This document shows positions 1 through 5,092 of a stretch of 6,750 nt of DNA, one piece after another. The translations under genes were made by a program, and so were the position numbers. The DNA comes from Granulicella sp. (lineage in GTDB: Bacteria > Acidobacteriota > Terriglobia > Terriglobales > Acidobacteriaceae): positions 1 to 6,750 of the forward strand of contig PKWK01000192.1 of NCBI GenBank assembly GCA_003133205.1. Direction: 5' to 3'. The notes below the pieces were generated by a model. That model had not been told where the DNA came from and did no database searches. It saw only the letters and a program-made list of their open reading frames with translations. The number at the start of each line of letters is the position of its first letter. Positions within the stretch are counted from its first letter, which is position 1.

Positions 1-75
1 GCTCGCGTCGACTATGCGCAGGATGCGCAAGGGCGTCCGCTGACGCATCGCTTCCATGCCCGCAGCGCTTGTTGA
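1..75 (+). CDS. Possible C-terminal end of an unidentified protein (5' end outside window)
   Basis: The first reading frame is open from base 1 to a TGA at 73-75 and gives 24 residues, beginning ARVDYAQDAQGRPL and ending HARSAC. The mix of charged, aromatic and small residues looks like a normal protein tail, and codon third positions are mostly G or C, as in the real genes further on. I do not recognise the family. A stretch this short can be open by chance, and the third frame is also open here, so this is a tentative call. If the phase changes near 70 it could instead be the upstream part of the decayed gene proposed at 69-369. Confidence 0.25.
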   Translation, partial: ARVDYAQDAQGRPLTHRFHARSAC

Positions 76-369
76 CATGTTACTTGAGTCGCGCCCATTA
101 CAAGAAATGGGAGGGGCCATCCCGTTACGAGGCCACATGGATGAACTCCACAAGTTTCAGCGGGCGAATCCCGCCAACCTTTTTCGAAATGATATTGGGG
201 GCCACGGTCGACGTTGGTATTACTCCTCATCGCCGCAATTTACCGCAACTGCCGGCACAGGGCGTTCCGCCTGCGCGAGATGGGCAAGGAGATCGGCGGT
301 CGACCATTGAGGCGAGACAACCGTCCGCCTACCAGCCAAGATTTCTCCACGCCCGAAGGACGAGGATGA
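69..369 (+). pseudogene. Possible frameshifted remnant of a small membrane-protein gene
   Basis: Two frames look protein-like in succession. The frame starting at 69 (TTG TTG ACA) reads plausibly to about 198, including HYKKWEGPSRYEATW and RIPPTFFEMILG. After a run of five G at 196-200 the next frame takes over to a TGA at 367-369, with hydrophobic TLVLLLIAAIY followed by basic RNCRHRAFRLREMGKEIGG. Dropping one G would fuse them into one frame of about 100 residues with one membrane helix and a basic cytoplasmic tail. No good ribosome binding site was found, and each half taken alone is weak. The alternative is non-coding DNA with chance open frames. Function unknown; the frameshift is inferred. 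Confidence 0.2.
269..295 (+). repeat. 27-base exact direct repeat, copy A
   Basis: These 27 bases, starting GCCTGCGCGAGATGG, are identical to 3207-3233 inside the M24 peptidase gene. The bases on both sides (268/3206 and 296/3234) differ. An 8-base match, GCCGGCAC, also precedes both copies (251-258 and 3191-3198), offset by two bases. Both copies can be read as LREMGKEI, in the M24 frame at 3207 and in the candidate remnant frame here. A match this long is not expected by chance in a window of this size. Confidence 0.9.
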
Positions 370-606
370 GGCTCACTACCGGAATGACTATGCCGATCCA
401 CTTCAGTGGATCCGTCCACAAAGTCCAAAGGGACAGCACTGTGAACCAGATTGTCGAGAGTCCAAGCACCGCAAGCGCGGTGCAAGCGCAGCAAACTGAG
501 CGGACGAACGTCCTGCCAGACGTGCGATTGCCACACGAACATCGGAGTCCGGAAACGCGGACATGGGTTCAACTCCTGGGATAACGTGGGCTCCGCGCTA
601 CCAAGT
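370..606. other. Stretch without a convincing gene; contains two perfect short hairpins
   Basis: No frame here has both a good start and a recognisable product. The best candidate is a 72-codon frame from ATG 366 to TAA 584 whose start overlaps the preceding TGA (ATGA), but its composition is unremarkable and I recognise nothing in it. Two perfect inverted repeats are visible: GATCCAC-TTCA-GTGGATC at 396-412 (with flanking G and C edges from 395) and GCACCGC-AAGC-GCGGTGC at 466-483. Neither is followed by a T run, so they are not simple terminators. Confidence 0.4.
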
Positions 607-792
607 CTATCGGACGGACCGCTTGCGGCGAGCCTTCAACCGGGCACGAACCGTGGAGAACAAGGCGCCCGCTGAACCGACAAGCGCGAGAACGACCGTA
701 GAATTCTCCGGAGAATCGACGCAGCCAATCTGAGCGTGAAGCGGGAGAGGGACACACAGAAAGGCTGCGGACCATAGGAGACCCACCAACAT
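607..792 (-). CDS. 61-residue secreted miniprotein with a PExPT/PEP-CTERM-like C-terminal sorting tail
   Basis: The protein is almost only two targeting signals. Residues 1-20 are a hydrophobic signal peptide (MLVGLLWSAAFLCVPLPLHA) with an A-x-A-like cleavage site before QIGC. Then come CVDSPENST, a hydrophobic segment VVLALVGSAGALFSTV, and the Arg-rich tail RARLKARRKRSVR. PE motif, single helix and basic tail are the hallmarks of PEP-CTERM-class sorting signals handled by exosortases. The PENST form resembles the acidobacterial PExPT variant (from memory, not searched). After cleavage only about nine residues lie before the helix. ATG 792 is preceded directly by an in-frame TAG, so the start cannot lie further upstream. 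The ribosome binding site is weak (GCGAGA). The n-region lacks Lys or Arg, which is unusual. A promoter at 815-843 supports expression. No exosortase gene is in view. Confidence 0.65.
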   Translation of the reverse strand: MLVGLLWSAAFLCVPLPLHAQIGCVDSPENSTVVLALVGSAGALFSTVRARLKARRKRSVR

Positions 793-814
793 CTATAACC
801 GTTCTCGCACACAA

Positions 815-843
815 ACTCTATGGAAGCAAAAATCAAAGGTCAA
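815..843 (-). promoter_or_regulatory. Sigma-70-type promoter for the sorting-tail miniprotein
   Basis: On the minus strand TTGACC (843-838) is separated by exactly 17 bases from TAGAGT (820-815). This matches the TTGACA/TATAAT consensus at 5 of 6 and 4 of 6 positions. Transcription would start near 808, about 16 bases before the ATG at 792. It is the best-formed -35/-10 pair I found in the window. Confidence 0.6.
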
Positions 844-867
844 CAACATGGTCCAACCTCTGCTACA

Positions 868-886
868 AACAGGTCATCAACCTGTT
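868..886. promoter_or_regulatory. Inverted repeat AACAGGT-catca-ACCTGTT, possible operator
   Basis: This is a perfect 7-base dyad with a 5-base centre. It lies about 25 bases upstream of the miniprotein -35 box, centred near -69 relative to the inferred start, a typical activator site position. It could equally be a weak hairpin beyond the end of the M28 gene (stop at 1016-1018). No T run follows on either strand. Confidence 0.25.
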
Positions 887-1002
887 CCCGGCAACTCAAT
901 CACGAAATCGACATTCCAGACAGGCCAAGGATACGCCCTGATAGTCAAAATTGCCCTCAATTTCTCGGCCGGCCAACAGTTCGTTGAACTCGCGGCACCC
1001 TT

Positions 1003-1022
1003 GGTTCACTGGGGTTCACTGG
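1003..1022. repeat. Two tandem copies of GGTTCACTGG at the M28 stop codon
   Basis: The 10-base unit occurs at 1003-1012 and again at 1013-1022. The TGA stop of the M28 gene (1016-1018 on the minus strand) lies within the second copy. A recent slip duplication is the simplest explanation. Losing one copy would still leave a TGA at the same codon. Confidence 0.8.
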
Positions 1023-2749
1023 GCCAGGGACTTCATCCGGGCGGGGGCGAACTCATCGCCAGCCCGCCACGTGATGGTGCCAGGCGCGGCGAGCGCCTCC
1101 CAGCCCAACTCGAAGCCGAACCGCGCCAGCTTCGCATTCGAGGTGAAGTCCATCTCCGGCATGTAGTTGTCCGAGAAATTGTGATAGCGATTGGCGGTAT
1201 AGTCGTCTTCCTTCGCCAGCCCCCAGGCCGCCTCGTGCCCCTTGTACAACGTCCCCGAGCCGATCGAAAACGCAGGAACCCCGGCCCTCGCCATCGAAAA
1301 GTGGTCGGAGCGGTAGTAATGTCCCGCCTCGGGGTGCTCGTCGGGGACAATGGTCATGCCGAAGCGCGCCGCAGTCGCCGCCACGGTCGGGTAAAAGCTG
1401 GTGCGTTCCGAGCCGTCAACCTTCGTCTGCATCGGTTCCCCAATCGGCTGAATGGCATCGTAGTTCAGGTCAAGCGCGATCTGCCCCGCCGGGATCGGCG
1501 GGTGCTGACCCAGATACTCGGAGCCCAGCAGGCCCTGCTCCTCGGCAGTGACCGCGGCGAACACAACGCTGTGCGGCGGTGCAACACCCATCGAGGACCA
1601 CGCCCGCGCCAGTTCGAGCAGAATGCCGCAGCCCGTCCCATTGTCCACCGCACCGTTGTAGATGTTGTCGCCAGCCATTCCCGGCACAAAGCCGAGATGA
1701 TCGTAGTGCGCCGAGTAGAGTACCGCCTGATCCTTCACCGGCCGCCCCTTGAAGTCATCTCCCGCCAGATGCCGATCAGCTTCGCTCCCTCCATATCTCG
1801 TAGGATCGCCCGGCAAAATCCCAACCACGTTCGGCGACTTGTACGGGCGCACCGTCGACTCAATGTGCGCCTTCAGCTTCACCGGCAGTTCGACAGCCTT
1901 GAACCCACGCTTCCCCGCAGCGTCAATCTCCGCGTCCGTGTTCCCTAATCCCGCAGCCGCGAACAGCTTGTCGGAAATATCGTGGTGAATCCATGCCGCC
2001 GCCGCGACCTGCGGATTCGTATCGGTAGCCAGAAACGTCTTCTCCCCCGACCCCGAGTTCTCCACCACCGACCACGGATAGCTGGCGAGATCAGTCCGAT
2101 GAATGATCAGCGCGCCGATGGCCCCGCGCCGCGCAGCCTCCTCATACTTGTAGGTCCAGCGGCCGTAGTACGTCAGCGCCTTGCCGCCGAAAAACTTCGG
2201 ATCATCCGACGGTGGGTCACCCACGATGATCAGCACAACCTTGCCCTTTACATCCACGCCCGCGTAGTCGTCCCAGTTGTACTCCGGCGCCGTCACGCCA
2301 AACCCGACAAACACCATCGGCGCGTCGATATCGACCACCACAGTGTGCCGCGGGTTGTTGACAACGTAGTCCGCGCCAAAGCGCAAAGACATTCCAGCAC
2401 CGCTGTCCGGCGCCAGCGAGAAAGTAGTAGCCTCGCGCTTCACGGTCATCCCGAAAAAGTCGATCTGCTGGAAATAAGTCCCGTTGTCGCCGCCCGGCTT
2501 CAACCCGTCCAGCGCAAACTGCGTCGCAATGTACTTCGCCGCCAACTCACCGCCACGCAAGCCCGGCCCGCGGCCTTCGAGCAGATCATCGGAGAGGAAG
2601 CGAACGTGGGCGCGAATCCTGTCAGCATCAATCGAAGCCTCAGCGGCCTTCGCCGCCGCCGGAATCACCGGTGCCGATGTCTGACTAAGCAGCGGCGCAG
2701 ATAGAGAGAGACAAGTTGCAGCAATAGCAAGGGCAAGGCGGAAGTTCAC
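1016..2749 (-). CDS. Secreted M28 family zinc metallopeptidase with PA-domain insert
   Basis: This 577-residue protein is predicted to be an exported aminopeptidase or carboxypeptidase using two zinc ions. Residues 1-23 form a signal peptide (MNFR, then a hydrophobic core); the Cys at 13 lacks a proper lipobox. Residues 45-100 are the usual lead-in (RFLSDDLLEGRGPG). Residues about 140-250 form a protease-associated domain (FVGFGVTAPEYNWDDYAG, DVKGKVVLII). The M28 catalytic domain follows. Its expected metal and catalytic residues are present: H348 in SAHYDHLG, bridging D369 in GAVDNGTG, catalytic E403 and ligand E404 in TAEEQGLLGS, D431 in LNYDAI and H483 in YRSDHF. The GTG at 2749 is chosen because AAGGAG sits eight bases upstream and the signal peptide begins exactly there; a longer in-frame extension to 2866 would bury it. 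The gene is divergent from the M24 peptidase. Exact substrate is unknown. Confidence 0.93.
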   Translation of the reverse strand: MNFRLALAIAATCLSLSAPLLSQTSAPVIPAAAKAAEASIDADRIRAHVRFLSDDLLEGRGPGLRGGELAAKYIATQFALDGLKPGGDNGTYFQQIDFFGMTVKREATTFSLAPDSGAGMSLRFGADYVVNNPRHTVVVDIDAPMVFVGFGVTAPEYNWDDYAGVDVKGKVVLIIVGDPPSDDPKFFGGKALTYYGRWTYKYEEAARRGAIGALIIHRTDLASYPWSVVENSGSGEKTFLATDTNPQVAAAAWIHHDISDKLFAAAGLGNTDAEIDAAGKRGFKAVELPVKLKAHIESTVRPYKSPNVVGILPGDPTRYGGSEADRHLAGDDFKGRPVKDQAVLYSAHYDHLGFVPGMAGDNIYNGAVDNGTGCGILLELARAWSSMGVAPPHSVVFAAVTAEEQGLLGSEYLGQHPPIPAGQIALDLNYDAIQPIGEPMQTKVDGSERTSFYPTVAATAARFGMTIVPDEHPEAGHYYRSDHFSMARAGVPAFSIGSGTLYKGHEAAWGLAKEDDYTANRYHNFSDNYMPEMDFTSNAKLARFGFELGWEALAAPGTITWRAGDEFAPARMKSLAQ

Positions 2750-2757
2750 TGGAGGTA

Positions 2758-2763
2758 CTCCTT
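2758..2763 (-). promoter_or_regulatory. Ribosome binding site AAGGAG fixing the GTG start of the M28 gene
   Basis: AAGGAG on the minus strand lies eight bases upstream of GTG 2749-2747. Together with the signal peptide that begins there, this decides the start over upstream in-frame candidates. Confidence 0.85.
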
Positions 2764-2832
2764 CGAAGAGAGTGTGCTCGTCCAGTCTAACTAGGAATAG
2801 CCTCGCGAGAAGCAACCCCATGCCGATAGCGA

Positions 2833-2838
2833 TAGAAT
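2833..2838 (+). promoter_or_regulatory. Candidate -10 box (TAGAAT) for leaderless transcription of the M24 gene
   Basis: TAGAAT ends only seven bases before the ATG at 2846, so transcription would begin at or next to the start codon. No ribosome binding site is visible before that ATG. I see no clear -35 box at the expected distance (around 2810-2816). Confidence 0.35.
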
Positions 2839-2845
2839 CAGCGGA

Positions 2846-4015
2846 ATGAACATCACCGCAATCCAAGCTGCACTACGCGACGCCGCCATCGACGCCTGGC
2901 TGTTCTACGACCATCACCACCGCGATCCGCTAGCCTACAGCATCCTCGGCCTCGATCCGCAGATGCACGTCACCCGCCGCTGGTTCTACCTCGTACCTGC
3001 CATCGGCGAACCGCGCAAGCTCGTGCATCGCATCGAGTCCGGCCGTCTCGACACCCTCCCCGGAACCAAAGCCGAATACTCCTCATGGCAGGAGTTGGAC
3101 GCCAACCTCGAAGCCATGCTCACAGGCTCCACCCGCCTCGCCATGCAATACTCCCCGCGCAACGCCATCATGTACGTCTCCATGGTCGACGCCGGCACCA
3201 TCGAATGCCTGCGCGAGATGGGCAAGGAGATCGTCAGCTCCGCCGACCTCGTCAGCCAGTTCGAAGCCGTCCTCTCCAACGAGCAGATCCGCACCCACTA
3301 CGCTGCCCAGGAGAAACTCGACCGCATCCTCGCGGAAGGCTGGAAGCAGATGGGCGCCGGTGTTCGCGGCGCGGGCACAGACGAGTTCGCAATGGTCCAG
3401 TGGCTCAGCGAAGCCATGCGCCGCGAGGGCCTCGTCTGGGAGCATGGCCCCAACGTAAGCTGCGCCGCAAACTCCGCCGACTCGCACTACGAGCCCACCG
3501 CCGAAAACTCCCGCCCCATCCGCCGCGGAGACTTCGTCCTCATCGACATCTGGGCCAAGCTCGACCAGCCCGGCGCCGTCTACTACGACATCACATGGAC
3601 CGGCGTAGTCGACCGCCCGCCCACCGACCGCGAGCAAACCCTCTTCGAAACGGTACGCAACGCCCGCAACGCCGCCATAGCCGCCATCCAGTCCGCCTAC
3701 GCCGCGCGCCAGCCCATCGCCGGATGGCAGGCTGACGACGCAGCGCGCAATGTCATCCGTGCCGCCGGATACGCCGACTGGTTCCCCCATCGCACCGGCC
3801 ACAACATCGGCCCCGAGATTCACGGCGCCGGCGCCCACCTCGACAACCTGGAGACCCACGACGTCCGCCTCCTCCTCCCCAACACCTGCTTCTCAGTCGA
3901 ACCCGGAATCTACTTCCCCGGAGAATTCGGCGTCCGCAGCGAAATCAACATGCTCACCCACCCTGGCCGCGCCGAAGTCACCGGCCGCATCCAAACCGAA
4001 CTAGTCCGGATCTGA
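2846..4015 (+). CDS. M24 family metallopeptidase (Xaa-Pro peptidase / creatinase-fold type)
   Basis: This 389-residue protein is predicted to be a cytoplasmic enzyme cleaving peptides with proline in the second position, or a relative. Residues 1-150 are the creatinase-type N-terminal domain and 150-389 the pita-bread catalytic domain. The five metal ligands of the family are visible: D234 in VLIDIW, D248 in VYYDIT, H319 in HRTGHNIG, E352 in SVEPGIY and E366 in VRSEINM. The supporting histidines H214 (ADSHYEP) and H326 (PEIHGAG) are also present. There is no signal peptide. The ATG at 2846 has no ribosome binding site but a -10 box just upstream, suggesting a leaderless message. Codons 121-130 contain the 27-base block also found at 269-295. 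The substrate cannot be fixed from sequence; prolidase, aminopeptidase P-like and related activities share these residues. Confidence 0.92.
   Translation: MNITAIQAALRDAAIDAWLFYDHHHRDPLAYSILGLDPQMHVTRRWFYLVPAIGEPRKLVHRIESGRLDTLPGTKAEYSSWQELDANLEAMLTGSTRLAMQYSPRNAIMYVSMVDAGTIECLREMGKEIVSSADLVSQFEAVLSNEQIRTHYAAQEKLDRILAEGWKQMGAGVRGAGTDEFAMVQWLSEAMRREGLVWEHGPNVSCAANSADSHYEPTAENSRPIRRGDFVLIDIWAKLDQPGAVYYDITWTGVVDRPPTDREQTLFETVRNARNAAIAAIQSAYAARQPIAGWQADDAARNVIRAAGYADWFPHRTGHNIGPEIHGAGAHLDNLETHDVRLLLPNTCFSVEPGIYFPGEFGVRSEINMLTHPGRAEVTGRIQTELVRI
3207..3233 (+). repeat. 27-base exact direct repeat, copy B (within the M24 gene)
   Basis: Identical to 269-295. Here it encodes CLREMGKEI plus the first base of V130, at the end of the N-terminal domain of the M24 peptidase. 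As part of an intact gene this is probably the source copy. Confidence 0.9.
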
Positions 4016-4114
4016 CATGCCATCACACGCGCCTCGATCAACTCAGCACATCTCTGTGTCCTCTCTCTTGCTCCGTGTTCTCTGTGATTCGCTTTTCTCT
4101 CGGCAACCCTCGAT

Positions 4115-4142
4115 TTCGCAGCGACTCTCCGACTGATATGAT
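4115..4142 (+). promoter_or_regulatory. Promoter with start next to the ATG of the DUF6677-like gene
   Basis: TTCGCA (4115-4120) and TATGAT (4137-4142) are 16 bases apart, matching the -35 and -10 consensus at 4 and 5 of 6 positions. The -10 box ends nine bases before ATG 4152, so the message would be leaderless or nearly so. The intervening GGGTCTTGA offers no proper ribosome binding site. The rest of 4016-4114 shows only a CT-rich stretch without features. Confidence 0.45.
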
Positions 4143-4151
4143 GGGTCTTGA

Positions 4152-4586
4152 ATGACGACGAAGGTAAATTATCCCCTGGCAGCAGGCGACAAAGGGCTCA
4201 TCGACGATTCCACGAGTCGCGTGTCTCCGATGCTTGCCCTCATCGCAGCCTGGCTGGTCCCCGGAGCCGGACACCTCCTACTCGGCAAGTGGATTCGCGC
4301 AAGCCTCCTGATGGCCTCGATCCTGGGCATGTTTGCCATCGGGATCGCGCTCCAGGGCAAGATTTACACCCCAAATCTCGGCGAACCGCTCGACATGCTC
4401 GGCTTTGCCGGTGACGTCGGTTCCGGCGTGTTGTACGGCCTCGCCCGCTTGCTGGGCTGGGGACAAGCGCCCGTCCTGGTCGCCGTCGCTGACTATGGCA
4501 CCAAGTTCATCGTCGTCGCCGGCCTGCTGAACGTCATAGCCGCCGTCGACGCCCATTCCCTGGCAAGCGGGAGGAAACGCTCGTGA
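4152..4586 (+). CDS. Small multi-pass membrane protein, DUF6677-like
   Basis: This 144-residue integral membrane protein is of unknown function. After a polar 23-residue N-terminus come helix 1 (about 25-45), which ends in the motif PGAGHLLLGKW (37-47), then helix 2 (48-68), a polar loop, a short hydrophobic stretch near 90-112, and a final helix (116-136, ending VIAAVDAHSLA). The PGxGHxxxGxW motif between two helices is what I associate with the acidobacterial family DUF6677, and it resembles TM2-type hairpins; this is recognition, not a search. The tail is basic (SGRKRS). The start is ATG 4152, close to a promoter and apparently without a Shine-Dalgarno sequence. The stop codon overlaps the GTG of the next gene (GTGA), so the two are surely co-transcribed and probably translationally coupled. 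Confidence 0.75.
   Translation: MTTKVNYPLAAGDKGLIDDSTSRVSPMLALIAAWLVPGAGHLLLGKWIRASLLMASILGMFAIGIALQGKIYTPNLGEPLDMLGFAGDVGSGVLYGLARLLGWGQAPVLVAVADYGTKFIVVAGLLNVIAAVDAHSLASGRKRS
4570..4574 (+). promoter_or_regulatory. Ribosome binding site GGAGG for the overlapping 58-residue gene
   Basis: GGAGG lies within the last codons of the DUF6677-like gene, eight bases before GTG 4583. This is an ideal position and is the main reason for accepting the GTG start. Confidence 0.8.
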
Positions 4587-4759
4587 GCATCTCCCATTTC
4601 AGCGCAGTACTGCTCTTCTCGCTCTTCACATCCGTAGTCTTCGGCATCACCCAGCGCGCCGAACCCAAAATGATGATCCGCTTCGGCGCCCTCTGCTTCG
4701 TCCTCTTCGTAGGCGGAACCGTCGCCGCAAGCTGGGCCATGTGGCTCATCAAGCACTAA
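4583..4759 (+). CDS. 58-residue two-helix membrane protein, unknown function
   Basis: The start is GTG 4583, overlapping the TGA of the preceding gene in GTGA, and the stop is TAA 4757-4759. Helix 1 covers about residues 5-22 (FSAVLLFSLFTSVVFGI). A short polar turn with TQRAEPK follows, then helix 2 at about 33-56 (FGALCFVLFVGGTVAASW), ending in KH. A strong GGAGG eight bases upstream and mostly C/G third codon positions support a real gene. It is missed by tools that require ATG or a minimum of 60 residues. The overlap points to translational coupling and a joint role with the DUF6677-like protein, perhaps as a small subunit. I do not recognise a family. Confidence 0.75.
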   Translation: MSISHFSAVLLFSLFTSVVFGITQRAEPKMMIRFGALCFVLFVGGTVAASWAMWLIKH

Positions 4760-4772
4760 CCCGGGAGTAGCA

Positions 4773-4788
4773 GCGGGCTTCAGCCCGC
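4773..4788. repeat. Palindrome GCGGGCTTCAGCCCGC
   Basis: This is a perfect inverted repeat (stem of 6, loop TTCA), 13 bases after the stop of the 58-residue gene. It is flanked on both sides by GTAGCAG (4767-4773 and 4791-4797 region). It is a member of the GGCTTCAGCC family that fills this convergent gap. There is no T run, so it is not a classical terminator. Confidence 0.75.
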
Positions 4789-4812
4789 GGTAGCAGCCTC
4801 ACCCCAGAAAAA

Positions 4813-4826
4813 GGGGCTTCAGCCCC
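4813..4826. repeat. Palindrome GGGGCTTCAGCCCC
   Basis: Stem GGGGC/GCCCC with the same TTCA centre as the element at 4773-4788. It is the second member of the GGCTTCAGCC family, preceded by CCCCAGAAAAA. Confidence 0.75.
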
Positions 4827-4867
4827 GGCCGTTCGTAGTACCCAACAGTCACACCCACCCAACGGCC

Positions 4868-4945
4868 ATCATTCTGGCGCAGCACTCCCACAGTCGTCAT
4901 TCTGGCGCAGCACTCCCAGAGTCGTCATTCTGGCGCAGCCAGAAT
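4868..4945. repeat. 28-base tandem repeat: two full units and a terminal palindromic unit
   Basis: Unit 1 (4868-4895) and unit 2 (4896-4923) differ at only two positions and abut directly. Unit 3 starts identically for 16 bases (4924-4939) and then departs, completing the perfect inverted repeat ATTCTGGC-gca-GCCAGAAT (4927-4945), followed by CTCCGTAG. The 5' part GTCATTCTGG resembles a short dispersed repeat I associate with acidobacterial genomes (CATTCTG...AGAATCTC). No gene overlaps it. Confidence 0.85.
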
Positions 4946-4974
4946 CTCCGTAGTTGTCTTGTCTTTGCCCTACA

Positions 4975-5032
4975 TAAGGGCACGGCTTCACAATCTGCCC
5001 GTCTTGCTTAAGGGCACGGCTTCAGCCGTGCC
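4975..5032. repeat. Half copy plus full copy of a palindrome with core CACGGCTTCAGCCGTG
   Basis: The 16-base block TAAGGGCACGGCTTCA occurs at 4975-4990 and again at 5009-5024. Only the second is completed by the right arm, giving stem GGCACGGC (5013-5020), loop TTCA and GCCGTGCC (5025-5032). The first copy looks like a truncated insertion. The centre is shared with the elements at 4773 and 4813. Confidence 0.85.
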
Positions 5033-5052
5033 GTAACCGCTCCATTGGAATG

Positions 5053-5066
5053 GGGGCTTTAGCCCC
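5053..5066. repeat. Palindrome GGGGCTTTAGCCCC
   Basis: This is the fourth palindrome in the gap, with centre TTTA instead of TTCA, lying 26 bases beyond the infC stop (5093-5095). It could fold in the infC message, but no U run follows it on the minus strand. Confidence 0.7.
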
Positions 5067-5092
5067 TGAGGTCACTGTCCGCCGCGCCGCCT

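Noticed and set aside
72..101. Promoter with a perfect TTGACA at 72-77.
   Set aside because: The -10 at 17-19 bases is poor (CATTAC at best) and no convincing gene follows.
193..595. Possible tmRNA: GGGGG...TCGACG near 196-214 and a T-loop-like GGGTTCAACTCC near 565-576, about 390 bases apart.
   Set aside because: The T stem pairs poorly (ATGGG against CCTGG), the sequence after it does not pair with the 5' G run, and there is no tag frame of the GCN...GCN GCN stop kind. At most a degraded relic.
848..1948. A long open plus-strand frame of 366 codons.
   Set aside because: It runs antisense to the M28 gene, is rich in Arg and Pro with no domains, and reflects the GC-rich codon pattern of the true gene.
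2750..2866. 39-residue N-terminal extension of the M28 protein.
   Set aside because: It would put the signal peptide inside the protein and ignore the AAGGAG placed eight bases before GTG 2749.
3083..3859. A minus-strand frame of 258 codons opposite the M24 gene.
   Set aside because: It is Gly/Val/Ala/Asp-rich antisense shadow; the plus strand carries the complete M24 metal-ligand set.
4016..4114. CT-rich stretch with repeated CTCTGTG-like words after the M24 gene.
   Set aside because: No regular unit, palindrome or terminator structure could be defined.
4868..4945. CRISPR array, because of a repeated 28-base unit.
   Set aside because: The units abut directly with no unique spacers, there are only two full copies, and no cas genes are nearby.
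5053..5066. Intrinsic terminator for infC.
   Set aside because: The stem is adequate but no U run follows on the minus strand; better described as a member of the palindrome family.
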